A DNA stretch of 64,000 nucleotides. It comes from Candidatus Koribacter versatilis Ellin345. Lineage in GTDB: Bacteria; Acidobacteriota; Terriglobia; Terriglobales; Acidobacteriaceae. Of this stretch, positions 24,018-35,751 are shown piece by piece. Position numbers and translations under genes: made by a program. Within the stretch, counting starts at the first letter, position 1, and every line of letters starts with the position of its first letter. The DNA lies in NCBI RefSeq assembly GCF_000014005.1, contig NC_008009.1, positions 3,658,001 through 3,722,000 on the forward strand, in the 5' to 3' direction. A model generated the notes under the pieces. It ran no database searches and was not told the origin of the DNA. It saw nothing but the letters and a program-made list of their open reading frames with translations.

Positions 24018-25367
24018 TTGCCGATCGTTTCGACGTCCACGAGTTATGCGGAGCGAGTGAACCCGCAATGGGTGCGTCTGCTCGACGTGCTCCAGATGAA
24101 TGTGTCGTACGAGCGCTGCGTGGGAACCGAGCTCTTCACCACCGACGGCGGACGGATCCTCGATTTTCTTTCCGGCTATTGCGTGCACAACACAGGGCAC
24201 AACCATCCGCGGATTGTGGCGGCGCTGGTGGATGAGTTGCAGCGCAATGGGCCCAACATGCTGCAGAGCCACGTTCCCGAGATGGCGGGTGAACTCGCGG
24301 AGAAACTCTGTGACCGCGCGGGCGGAGGACTGACCAAAGTCTTCTTCAACAGCTCCGGCAGCGAAGGCGTGGAAGCGGCAATTAAGTTTGCGCGGGCACG
24401 CACCAAGCGCAATGGACTGCTCTACGCACAAAACGCATTCCACGGACTGACGTGCGGAGCGCTGTCGCTGATGGAAGGCACGACCTGGGCGAAGGGCTGG
24501 GGGCCGCTGCTACCGGAAACCAAAGCAGTTCCCTTCGGCGATCTTGAGGCGCTCGAGTCACAACTGAAAACGAAGAAGTACGCGGCGTACATCGTAGAGC
24601 CGGTGCAGTCGGAGGGCGGAATTCGCGTGCCGGCGGAAAACTACCTTCGCGAGGCGCAGGCGTTGTGCCGCAAGTACGGCAGCTTGTTCGTGCTGGATGA
24701 AGTGCAGACCGGAATGTATCGCACCGGAAAATTTCTGGCAGGACACCACTTCGGCACGGAGCCGGACATGGTCATCCTGGCGAAGGCGCTGAGCGGAGGG
24801 TTGATTCCCGTGGGCGCCGTACTGATGACCGAAGACGTCTACGACGCGGTGTATGGTTCCATCGATCGCGCCATTATTCATACATCCACCTACAGCGAGA
24901 ACGGGCTGGCGATGCGAGCGGGACTCACGACGCTCGAGGTTCTCGAAGACGAACAGCTGGGGAAACGCGCGCTGGTTGCGGGCGCAGCGCTGCGTGGGCA
25001 GCTGCGGGATGCGCTGTCGTCTTATGAGATGGTGAAGGACATACCGGGTATCGGGATGCTGAGCGGGATCGAATTCAAGGCGCCGAGTTCCCTCACCTTG
25101 CGGCTCGCGTTCGAGGCGTTCCAGCACATCCATCCGGGACTGTTCGGGCAGATGGTAGTGATGCGCATGTTCAAGAACGAGCATATTCTGACCCAAATCT
25201 GCGGGAACAACTTCATGGTGTTGAAGGTCGCTCCACCCCTGAATGCGACCGATGCGGAGATGGACACCTTCGTGGCAGCGATCAGCCGGGTTATGGACGT
25301 GGTCCATTCTTCGAAAACTTTTTGGGGAGATGCGCTTGCATTGGCCCGCAGAACAGTAAATATTTGA
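24018..25367 (+). CDS. class III PLP-dependent aminotransferase
   Basis: 449-residue fold-type I aminotransferase (ornithine/acetylornithine/GABA aminotransferase superfamily). The PLP-binding lysine is Lys256 in VILAKALSGG; FVLDEVQTGMYRTGKF carries the Asp that contacts the pyridine nitrogen; SSGSEGVEAAIK binds the phosphate. The start is taken at TTG 24018, preceded by GAGGA at seven bases; an in-frame TTG at 23985 is less likely. Substrate is not determined: the C-terminal part (HIHPGLFGQMVVMRMFKNEHILTQICGNNFMVLKVAPPL) resembles a subgroup annotated broadly as aspartate-aminotransferase family or diaminobutyrate-like. It precedes a two-component system by 60 bp. Confidence 0.85.
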   Translation: MPIVSTSTSYAERVNPQWVRLLDVLQMNVSYERCVGTELFTTDGGRILDFLSGYCVHNTGHNHPRIVAALVDELQRNGPNMLQSHVPEMAGELAEKLCDRAGGGLTKVFFNSSGSEGVEAAIKFARARTKRNGLLYAQNAFHGLTCGALSLMEGTTWAKGWGPLLPETKAVPFGDLEALESQLKTKKYAAYIVEPVQSEGGIRVPAENYLREAQALCRKYGSLFVLDEVQTGMYRTGKFLAGHHFGTEPDMVILAKALSGGLIPVGAVLMTEDVYDAVYGSIDRAIIHTSTYSENGLAMRAGLTTLEVLEDEQLGKRALVAGAALRGQLRDALSSYEMVKDIPGIGMLSGIEFKAPSSLTLRLAFEAFQHIHPGLFGQMVVMRMFKNEHILTQICGNNFMVLKVAPPLNATDAEMDTFVAAISRVMDVVHSSKTFWGDALALARRTVNI

Positions 25368-25427
25368 TCCATCCGCCTGCAGTGAACGCTTCGAGGAGTG
25401 CAATCGCGCGGAACGAAGAGGTTCGGA

Positions 25428-26105
25428 GTGCGTCTGCTGGTCGTTGAAGACGATTTAGCCATCCAGGAGTTTCTCAAGCGTGCTTTGGTGGAAGCCGGTT
25501 ACCAGGTGGACGTGGCGGCCGACGGCCGCACCGCCGAGAAGCTTGCTACGGAAGGCATTCACGATGGGCTCATCATTGATCTGGGTTTGCCCGACATTGA
25601 CGGTCTCGACTTGATCGCGCGCACCCGGGCGCAAGGAAATTCCGCGCCGGTGCTGATCCTCTCCGCTCGCCGATCGGTGGATGAACGCGTGCGCGGCCTG
25701 GAACAAGGCGGCGACGACTACCTCACCAAGCCATTCGCTCTCTCGGAGTTGCTGGCGCGCTTGCGTAACCTATTGCGCCGCGCGAGCCCCGGGCAGCATG
25801 AATCGACGCGGCTGCGGATTGCGGACCTGGAACTCGATTTAGTGCGGAGAGAGGCGAAGCGCGGTGCAAATGTGCTGCAACTTACGCCCCAGGAGTTCGC
25901 GTTGCTGGAATACTTGTGCCGCAACACCGGCCGGGTGGTAACACGCACAATGATCCTGGATCACGTTTGGAAGATGCGGATTGATCCGGCAACCAACGTA
26001 GTGGACGTGCACATCTACAGGCTGCGAAGCAAGGTGGACCGCGACGCACCGAAGGCCCTGATCCACACCATTCGCGGAGTCGGGTATGTTCTCAAAGATT
26101 CTTAG
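25428..26105 (+). CDS. OmpR/PhoB family response regulator
   Basis: 225 residues. Receiver domain 1-115 with acidic pair VVEDD near residue 6, phospho-acceptor Asp in LIIDLGLPDIDG (about 50) and the KP pair in YLTKPFAL. The winged-helix effector domain (about 125-222) includes LTPQEFALLEYLCRNTGRVVTRTMI and VVDVHIYRLRSKV. The start is the GTG at 25428 with AAGAGG six bases upstream; the upstream GTG at 25398 directly abuts its Shine-Dalgarno and is rejected. The gene overlaps the sensor kinase gene by 20 bp. Confidence 0.92.
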   Translation: MRLLVVEDDLAIQEFLKRALVEAGYQVDVAADGRTAEKLATEGIHDGLIIDLGLPDIDGLDLIARTRAQGNSAPVLILSARRSVDERVRGLEQGGDDYLTKPFALSELLARLRNLLRRASPGQHESTRLRIADLELDLVRREAKRGANVLQLTPQEFALLEYLCRNTGRVVTRTMILDHVWKMRIDPATNVVDVHIYRLRSKVDRDAPKALIHTIRGVGYVLKDS

Positions 26106-27516
26106 CCGTCCGAAGGACACCGCGGCGTGGCGGCTTTCGATCTGGACGACGATTGCCTTCGCAGCGGGCAGCGCGATCGCGTTTGGGATCGTGTATTACA
26201 TGGTGTCGCTGGGCATTCGCGAACGCAGCGACCAGTGGCTGGTTGGCGAATCGGAGACACTGAAGGAAGTTTCAGATGCGACGCCGCGAGACAATCTTTA
26301 CCAGCGCGTAATTGAAGAAACCGCGCAAAACGCAGCCCACGAGATTCCGGGTGAGCACGAAACCGAGGACGAGAACCGGAACTCGGTGTTCTTTTTGCAA
26401 ATCGACAACCTTGGGGAGCCGCTGTGGTATGGCCCGGAGAACAGCCGCGACCGATTCGTTGAAGCGGTCCGAGGTCTTCAACCGGGTTCGCCGCAGACAC
26501 TGAAAATTCCTGAAAATGTGGTTCCCTATCGCGTGGTGGTACAAGACCTCAAATCCGGCGGCACAATCTACCTGGGACTTTCCGATATTGGCGCCGTAGA
26601 ACTGCTGCACCGGCTGATGCGCGGATTCTTCATTGTGTGGATCGGCATGGTGCTGCTGGGATTGATGATCTCGTATCTCAGCGCCCGCCGAACGCTTTTA
26701 CGCGTGGAGACGATCACGCAGACGGTGTCGCGCATTGGCAGCGAGGACCTGAGCGCCCGGCTGGCGGAGGCGCACAATGCCGATGAAATCGCGCGGCTGG
26801 CGCAGACTTTTAACCGCATGCTCGATCGCATCCAGGCATCTGTGAACCAACTGCGAACGGTCACCGGTGCGGTCGCGCACGACATGAAGAGTCCGGTAAC
26901 GTCCATCCGCGGCAAATTGGAAGTTGCCTTGCTCGAAGGCAGCGCGGCGGATTGGCGTGAGCCAGTGGCGGAAGCGGTAGAGGGCCTTGACCGGCTGTCG
27001 CAGTTCATCAATACAACGCTCGATCTTGCCGAGGCGGAAGCGGGAGCCTTGCCGCTGCGAAAAGAGCCGGTGGACTTCGGCGCGCTAGTGGAACAATTCG
27101 TTGACATCTACACGCCAGCGTTCCACGAAAATCATCACCAGGTTCACGTGCAGATACACGAGCCGGTAACGGTGGACGTGGACGTGAGTCTAACCAACCG
27201 CATGCTTTCGAACCTGCTCGACAACGAGATGGCACACCTGCCGCCGGGCTGCAAGATTGACATTGAAGTGATGGCGCGCGAGCAGCAGGCAGAGCTCGTG
27301 ATTCGCGATGACGGTCCGGGCTTCCCTGCTGAGTTGAAGGCGCACGCGTTCGAACGGTTCGTGAAGGGCAAAGAGTCCAAGGGACACGGACTGGGCCTGG
27401 CGTTCGTAGATGCCGTGGTGCAGGCACATGGCGGAAATGTTGAGATTGAAGACACCCCGGGTGGGGGTGCAACGATTCGAATCTTAATGCCGCTGGTGGC
27501 CGTGAGCGTGGGATGA
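26086..27516 (+). CDS. membrane sensor histidine kinase
   Basis: 476 residues: TM1 about 17-38, an extracytoplasmic sensing domain of about 140 residues rich in acidic residues (EIPGEHETEDENRN), TM2 about 180-203, HAMP (about 203-255), HisKA with phospho-acceptor His265 (TGAVAHDMKSPVTSIRGK), and HATPase_c with NLLDNEMAHLPPG, RDDGPGFP and GHGLGLAFVDAVV. The N box reads DNEMAH where DNAxxH or DNAxKY is usual. Partner of the overlapping response regulator; the following 27513 gene overlaps its stop by 4 bp and belongs to the same operon. Confidence 0.92.
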   Translation: MFSKILSRPKDTAAWRLSIWTTIAFAAGSAIAFGIVYYMVSLGIRERSDQWLVGESETLKEVSDATPRDNLYQRVIEETAQNAAHEIPGEHETEDENRNSVFFLQIDNLGEPLWYGPENSRDRFVEAVRGLQPGSPQTLKIPENVVPYRVVVQDLKSGGTIYLGLSDIGAVELLHRLMRGFFIVWIGMVLLGLMISYLSARRTLLRVETITQTVSRIGSEDLSARLAEAHNADEIARLAQTFNRMLDRIQASVNQLRTVTGAVAHDMKSPVTSIRGKLEVALLEGSAADWREPVAEAVEGLDRLSQFINTTLDLAEAEAGALPLRKEPVDFGALVEQFVDIYTPAFHENHHQVHVQIHEPVTVDVDVSLTNRMLSNLLDNEMAHLPPGCKIDIEVMAREQQAELVIRDDGPGFPAELKAHAFERFVKGKESKGHGLGLAFVDAVVQAHGGNVEIEDTPGGGATIRILMPLVAVSVG

Positions 27517-28343
27517 AGCTTGGCGCGATCTTATTAACGATGGCAGTAGTCGGCGCGACCGCAGCGCCTGCAGTTGCGATTTGCGGAGCTTCGTCGCAGG
27601 ACATCGAGATCGGGTATCGCCAGATGTACAACCTCGATTTCGCCACCGCCCACAAGACCTTTGCGACCTACGAGAATGCGCATCCCGACGATCCGCTGGC
27701 ACATGTATCGAATGCCGCGGCCTACTTGTTCGGAGAGTTCGATCGCATGCACGTGTTGGAAATCGAACTTTTCGCCGACAATTCGCACTTCGAGAAACGA
27801 GAGAAGGTCGCACCCGATCCGGCAACGCGCGATGCCTTCGAGCATGAACTGGCCGTGGCAGACGGGATCTCGATGCGTCGCCTGGCGAAGTCGGCAAACG
27901 ATGCTGAGGCGCTGTTTGCGCAGATCCTTGCGAACGGCCTGCGCGGCGATTACGAAGCGCTCATCGAAAAGAAGAACCTGGCGAGCTTGACCTACATGAA
28001 GGCCTCGCGCGGGAAGGCGGAGCAGTTGCTGTCGCTCGATCCGCATTGCTATGACGCGTATCTTGCGGTGGGCGTGGAGAACTATCTGCTGGGCATTAAT
28101 CCGGCACCGGTGCGCTGGGTGCTGCGCATGACCGGCGCGCAAACCGACAAAGCTGACGGTATCCAAAAGCTGCAACTGACGGCTGAGAAGGGTGACTACC
28201 TTGCGCCTTTCGCCCGCTTGCTGCTGGCTGTGGCCGCGGTGCGAGAGAAAGATCCGGTGCGCGCGAAAGAGTTGCTATCTGGACTCGCGCAGGAGTTTCC
28301 GCAGAACCATTTGTATGCGGCACAGTTGGCGAGGATTCATTAG
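27513..28343 (+). CDS. secreted TPR-like protein of a two-component operon
   Basis: 276 residues with signal peptide (cleavage near AVA-IC, residue 22, so a Cys-proximal mature N-terminus but not a standard lipobox). The mature part has helical hairpins of TPR type: QMYNLDFATAHKTFATYENAHPDDPLAHVSNAAAYLF, KASRGKAEQLLSLDPHCYDAYLAVGVENYLLG, DYLAPFARLLLAVAAVREKDPVRAKELLSGLAQEFPQNHLY. Its ATG overlaps the kinase stop (ATGA), so it is translationally coupled to the sensor. It may be a periplasmic ligand-binding or output protein of this system. No named family recognised. Confidence 0.7.
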   Translation: MKLGAILLTMAVVGATAAPAVAICGASSQDIEIGYRQMYNLDFATAHKTFATYENAHPDDPLAHVSNAAAYLFGEFDRMHVLEIELFADNSHFEKREKVAPDPATRDAFEHELAVADGISMRRLAKSANDAEALFAQILANGLRGDYEALIEKKNLASLTYMKASRGKAEQLLSLDPHCYDAYLAVGVENYLLGINPAPVRWVLRMTGAQTDKADGIQKLQLTAEKGDYLAPFARLLLAVAAVREKDPVRAKELLSGLAQEFPQNHLYAAQLARIH

Positions 28344-28494
28344 CGGCATTCGCGCGATCGTTCTTCCCTTCTCGTATTAGACCAAGGTATCGGTTCTGCG
28401 ACCAACAGCGTTGCCCGCTCATCTTTCCTCAAGCAGTATCTGCAACAGCCGGACTCGACAATTTCACATTCAAGAAACTTGAGAGGGGAACCGC

Positions 28495-29325
28495 GTGGAT
28501 ACGATCACTACGAAGGATGGCGTCAGCATTTTTTTCAAAGATTGGGGGCCAAAGGAGGCCCAGCCGATCGTTTTTCATCACGGATGGCCGCTGAGTGCCG
28601 ATGACTGGGACACGCAGATGCTCTTCTTCCTCGGCCACGGTTTTCGCGTGATCGCGCACGACCGTCGCGGGCACGGACGCTCGACACAGACCGACACCGG
28701 CAACGAGATGGACACGTATGCTGCCGACGTAATCGCGCTCACGGACAAGCTCGATCTCAAGAACGCGGTGCACATTGGACACTCGACGGGTGGGGGCGAA
28801 GTGGTGCACTACGTGGCGCGCGCTAAACCGGGGCGTGTGGGAAAGATGGTGATCATCGGCGCGGTGCCGCCGGTGATGTTGAAGTCGGAGAAGAATCCCG
28901 GCGGCACACCGATGGAAGCGTTTGATGGGTACCGCGCGGCCCTCGCCGCGAACCGCGCACAACTTTACATCGACATTCCAACCGGGCCGTTTTATAGCTT
29001 CAACCGCCCGGGAGCGAAGGTGATCCAGGGCGTGATCGACAACTGGTGGCGACAAGGCATGATGGGCGGCACCAAGGCGCATTACGACTGCATCAAGGCG
29101 TTTTCCGAAACCGACTTCACCGACGATCTCAAAAGCATCACCGTGCCTTCACTGGTGATCCATGGCACGGACGACCAGATTGTGCCGTACGCGGATTCTG
29201 CGCCGCTTTCATCGAAACTGCTGAAGAATGGCAAGCTGAAAACGTATGAAGGCTTTCCGCATGGGATGTGCACGACGCATGCGGATGTGGTGAATCCGGA
29301 GTTGCTGGCGTTTATTAAGAGCTAG
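28495..29325 (+). CDS. alpha/beta hydrolase, cofactor-free haloperoxidase type
   Basis: 276-residue alpha/beta hydrolase close to non-heme chloroperoxidases and aryl esterases. Catalytic triad: Ser97 in GHSTGG, Asp226 (HGTDDQIVP) and His256 (GFPHGM). The oxyanion region is HHGWPLSADDWD, and HDRRGHGRS follows as in the family. In vivo such enzymes are usually esterases or lactonases, with the peracid/halogenation activity a side reaction. GTG start with GAGAGGGG about six bases upstream. Monocistronic as far as can be seen. Confidence 0.92.
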   Translation: MDTITTKDGVSIFFKDWGPKEAQPIVFHHGWPLSADDWDTQMLFFLGHGFRVIAHDRRGHGRSTQTDTGNEMDTYAADVIALTDKLDLKNAVHIGHSTGGGEVVHYVARAKPGRVGKMVIIGAVPPVMLKSEKNPGGTPMEAFDGYRAALAANRAQLYIDIPTGPFYSFNRPGAKVIQGVIDNWWRQGMMGGTKAHYDCIKAFSETDFTDDLKSITVPSLVIHGTDDQIVPYADSAPLSSKLLKNGKLKTYEGFPHGMCTTHADVVNPELLAFIKS

Positions 29326-29407
29326 CCCCGCTCGTTCTCCTGGCCCCTTCCGATCGAGTCATTCTCTCCTGATTCGGTTGGCTGGGGCCGTCTCTCGTGC
29401 GACTGAT

Positions 29408-29986
29408 CTACTGCGAGATCTTCTCTGTCCCCGAGATCGACATCTGCACTTCTTTGTTTACGCGCAGAATGAACGTGCTGGGGTCTTTCATGCCCCATTT
29501 CACGAATGGGATTTCGAATTGGGTTTGCATCTGGAGTTGGGTGCCGTTGATCTGTGCGGGGACGGTGAGGGTGAGGTCGTGATCGGCGCCGTGGATGCGG
29601 AAGATGCCTTGCACCTGCACTTGCGACGCGCCTGACATGGCGAGGTGCCCGATGACTTTGCTCGGAGTGAAGGTCGCATCGGGAAAGCGGTCGCTTTGCA
29701 GGATTTCTTTGTGCATCTTGTGGTCGCGGGTGTCGTTGCCGCTCTGGCCGCTGGGGACGTCGACTACGAGTTGGCCGCCGGCTGCGCCGGTAGCGGGATC
29801 GAAGTGAATGCTGCCGCTCTTCAACTTGAACGTGCCGTGGACAGTGTGAAGGACGTCGGCGAGGGTGAAGTCGACTTTCGTAGTGGCGGGGTCGAAGTCG
29901 ATACGGACTTCGGCAGGCTTCTGCGCAACAGCCGCGGATGCCGCGAGGAGCAGGATGGGAAGCAGCAGCCGTCGTGCGTGGATCAT
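29408..29986 (-). CDS. YceI family periplasmic lipid-binding protein
   Basis: 192 residues: signal peptide (MIHARRLLLPILLLAASAAVAQ), then a YceI lipocalin-like barrel with FDPATTKVDFTLADVLHTVHGTFKLKSGSIHFDP, HKEILQSDRFPDATFTPSKV and VPFVKWGMKDPS-type C-terminal strands. YceI proteins bind long amphiphiles such as polyisoprenoid quinones. The ATG at 29986 overlaps the stop of the flavoprotein gene (ATGA) and has AAGGAG upstream. As third gene after a type III polyketide synthase and a flavoprotein, it may carry the hydrophobic product. The longer open frame to 30457 is an artefact. Confidence 0.9.
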   Translation of the reverse strand: MIHARRLLLPILLLAASAAVAQKPAEVRIDFDPATTKVDFTLADVLHTVHGTFKLKSGSIHFDPATGAAGGQLVVDVPSGQSGNDTRDHKMHKEILQSDRFPDATFTPSKVIGHLAMSGASQVQVQGIFRIHGADHDLTLTVPAQINGTQLQMQTQFEIPFVKWGMKDPSTFILRVNKEVQMSISGTEKISQ

Positions 29987-31104
29987 GCTTCTCCTTGCGT
30001 GTACAACATGCGCCAGCCGAGGGTGAGCGCGCGTTCGAGGCCGAAGTCGCGGAGCTTTGATTCGCCAACGTGGATGCTGAGCATTTGAGCGAAGAGTTCG
30101 GGGCGCGATGACAGAGCACGCAGCGTGCGATGGCGTAACCAGCGCCGGTTGCCCATCGATAGCATCAGCATCGACATACGGCGGGCCGGTTTGCCGATCT
30201 CGATATGCGCACGGGCATAGGATGCGAGCGAGCCGGATTGCATGGCCTCGACAACTGCGACTGCCTGGCGGAAGCCGAGCGACATGCCTTCGCCGGTGAT
30301 GGCATCTACCGAGCCAGAAGCTTCGCCGACGAGCGCGATGTTGCCGGCGCAGACCGTGTCGAGCTGGCGGGTGAGTGTGATGGCTCCCTGCTCGCGGCTG
30401 CTGGCGTTCGCGCCCGAGAGTTTTTCTGCGAGCTCTGGGAAGAACGTTGAAAGACAACTGAGCCGGAGGTGCGGATCGGCGGTGATGAGCGCTACGCAGA
30501 CTTGATCCTCAGCTACGGGCGTGACGTAGACCTGGCCGTGGTCACTCCAGTAGACCTCAACGTAGTCGGTCCACGGGGTGAGAGCGAAGTGCTGGCGGAA
30601 GCCGTAGCGGCGGAGTTCGGTTTGCGTGCGACCGATTTGCATGCGCTCGCGCACTTGCGATGCCTGGCCGTCGGCACCGATGATCCAGTCGCATCTGACT
30701 TCTTCGTCGTTCAGCGTGACACGACCGTCGGCGATCGCGGAGACGCGTGTGCCCCAGCGCAGATCGACACCGGCTTCTTCTGCGCGCTGGGTGAGCAGAT
30801 CGTGAAGGACGGTGCGGCGCACGCCGTAGCCGACGCCGCGCGGGAAGGTTGCGTCGACCGAGGTCTCGCCTTCACGGAAGCGGATACCGCGGAATTGAAA
30901 CGCGTTTTCCACGGGAATGGTGACGCCGACGGCGGCGAGTGACTCCAGACCGTCGGGCATGAGGCCTTCGCCACAGGCCTTGTCGATGGGCGGCACGGCG
31001 TGATCGGCGAGCATAACCTTCATGCCCGCATGGCGTGCGGCGATTGCGGTGGCCAGGCCAACTGGGCCGCCGCCGACGATGACGACATCGGTGCGCGTGC
31101 TCAT
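29983..31104 (-). CDS. FAD-dependent oxidoreductase of the type III PKS cluster
   Basis: 373-residue flavoprotein of the geranylgeranyl-reductase / aromatic hydroxylase group. GGGPVGLATAIAARHAG (about 11-27) binds FAD; the CGEGLMP motif (about 48-54) and DWIIGADGQASQVR and NIALVGEASGSVDAITGEGMSLGF complete the pattern. It starts 4 bp after the stop of the type III polyketide synthase gene and its own stop overlaps the YceI start, so the three are one operon. In phenolic-lipid clusters such as Streptomyces srs, a flavoprotein hydroxylates the resorcinol to a quinol; a similar tailoring role is plausible. The expected methyltransferase is absent here. Confidence 0.85.
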   Translation of the reverse strand: MSTRTDVVIVGGGPVGLATAIAARHAGMKVMLADHAVPPIDKACGEGLMPDGLESLAAVGVTIPVENAFQFRGIRFREGETSVDATFPRGVGYGVRRTVLHDLLTQRAEEAGVDLRWGTRVSAIADGRVTLNDEEVRCDWIIGADGQASQVRERMQIGRTQTELRRYGFRQHFALTPWTDYVEVYWSDHGQVYVTPVAEDQVCVALITADPHLRLSCLSTFFPELAEKLSGANASSREQGAITLTRQLDTVCAGNIALVGEASGSVDAITGEGMSLGFRQAVAVVEAMQSGSLASYARAHIEIGKPARRMSMLMLSMGNRRWLRHRTLRALSSRPELFAQMLSIHVGESKLRDFGLERALTLGWRMLYTQGEA

Positions 31105-31108
31105 CGGC

Positions 31109-32158
31109 TTACCACACGAGCAGCACGAGCTCGGCGCAGAAACCGGGGCCCATGGCTGCAAGGACACTGAGCGTCCCGGGAGCGGGACGCTGGTGGTGAT
31201 AAATGTTTTCGAGCACCACGAGCACCGAAGCCGACGAGAGATTGCCAACTTCGCTCAAGCATTTCCAGGACGGAGCGAGTGCGCCTTCGGGAAGTTCCAG
31301 CGATTGCTCCGTTGCCTCGAGGACCTTCGGGCCACCGGTGTGCATGATCCACGTGGCGATGTCGGAGCGCTTGAGATCGAACTCGGCGAGGAAGCTGTCG
31401 ACATCACCTCGCAGGTGATCGTGGACCATCGTCGGAACGTCTTGCGAGAGGACAATGCGGAAGCCCTTCTCGGAGATGTCCCAACCCATGACGTCTTGCG
31501 TGTCGGGATAAAAAACCGAGCGCGTCGCGACGACACGCGGGCCGTGCTGGGCTTTGTCTTTGCCGGAGATGATGACGGCGGCGGCGCCATCACCAAAGAG
31601 ACCGGACGAGATGAGGTTCGCGACGGAGAGGTCGTCGCGTTGCCAGGTGAGCGAGCACAACTCGACGGACAGCAGAGCAACGTGATGATCGGGATAGGCT
31701 TTGACGTAGTCAGCGGCGCGCGCGATGCCGGCGGCGCCAGCGACGCATCCGAGACCGAAGATGGGGATGCGCTTGATGTTCGGCGAGAGCTTCATCTTGT
31801 TGACGAGACGCGCATCGATGGAAGGCGAGCACATGCCGGTGACAGAAACGAAGAAGAGCGCGTCGAGTTCGGTGGCGGAAATTCCGGCGCGATGCAGCGC
31901 GCGGCAGAGAGCTTTCTCGCCGAGTTGTTCGGCAACGCGGATCCACGCATTGTTGGAGTCGCCGAAGGTCAGCATGTTGTCGTATTCGGGAATAGTGAGC
32001 GCGAGGTGGCGATGATCTACACCAACGCGCGAGTGCAACCGCTCCAACACCTGTGGCTTATCGAGCTTGTCCGCCCAATTTTTTCCCAGCGCTTGGAAGA
32101 TTTCCTGCTGGCTATACCGGTTCGGCGGAAAGGCCGTGGCCACTCCAGTGATTCGCAT
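31109..32158 (-). CDS. type III polyketide synthase
   Basis: 349-residue chalcone-synthase-superfamily enzyme. The Cys-His-Asn triad is intact: Cys138 (FGLGCVAGAAG), His273 (IMHTGGPKV) and Asn306 (GNLSSASV). Length and sequence style match bacterial alkylresorcinol/alkylpyrone synthases (BpsA, SrsA, ArsB/C type), which extend a long-chain fatty acyl starter with malonyl-CoA; the Ala/Gly residues after the Cys are compatible with a long acyl tunnel. It is the first gene of a PKS-flavoprotein-YceI operon, suggesting a membrane-associated phenolic lipid or quinone-like product. Starter preference cannot be read from sequence. Confidence 0.92.
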   Translation of the reverse strand: MRITGVATAFPPNRYSQQEIFQALGKNWADKLDKPQVLERLHSRVGVDHRHLALTIPEYDNMLTFGDSNNAWIRVAEQLGEKALCRALHRAGISATELDALFFVSVTGMCSPSIDARLVNKMKLSPNIKRIPIFGLGCVAGAAGIARAADYVKAYPDHHVALLSVELCSLTWQRDDLSVANLISSGLFGDGAAAVIISGKDKAQHGPRVVATRSVFYPDTQDVMGWDISEKGFRIVLSQDVPTMVHDHLRGDVDSFLAEFDLKRSDIATWIMHTGGPKVLEATEQSLELPEGALAPSWKCLSEVGNLSSASVLVVLENIYHHQRPAPGTLSVLAAMGPGFCAELVLLVW

Positions 32159-32330
32159 CCTGCCCCTGGTCTCCTGAACTGCATTGGATGTTTAACAGAC
32201 GAGAGAATCGTAGTAGCTCGCTAATTCCGAGGTCGTGACGATTCGTTCATGAAAGTTCCGCAGTGTGATGATAAGACGTTGCAACGAATGTTTCGCCTCA
32301 TTGAAACTGATATATGACAAAAGGTTCACA

Positions 32331-32364
32331 AACAAAATAAAAAAGGCGACACCTTGGTGTCGCC
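32331..32364 (-). terminator. intrinsic terminator of the ilv operon
   Basis: Perfect 9-bp inverted repeat GGCGACACC/GGTGTCGCC (32345-32353 and 32356-32364). Read on the minus strand it is followed by TTTTTTATTTT. It lies 34 bp past the ilvC stop. The rest of 32159-32398 should hold the promoter of the polyketide operon; no clear -35/-10 pair is proposed. Confidence 0.92.
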
Positions 32365-32398
32365 TTCCCAGTTCCGGAGTTGGAGCGTGAGCGGTTGG

Positions 32399-34023
<1,625 letters not shown>

Positions 34024-34033
34024 AATGTCTTCC

Positions 34034-35749
<1,716 letters not shown>

Positions 35750-35751
35750 GT

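Noticed and set aside
29987-30457. Upstream extension of the YceI frame
   Set aside because: It runs through the flavoprotein gene in another frame; the signal peptide and AAGGAG place the start at 29986.
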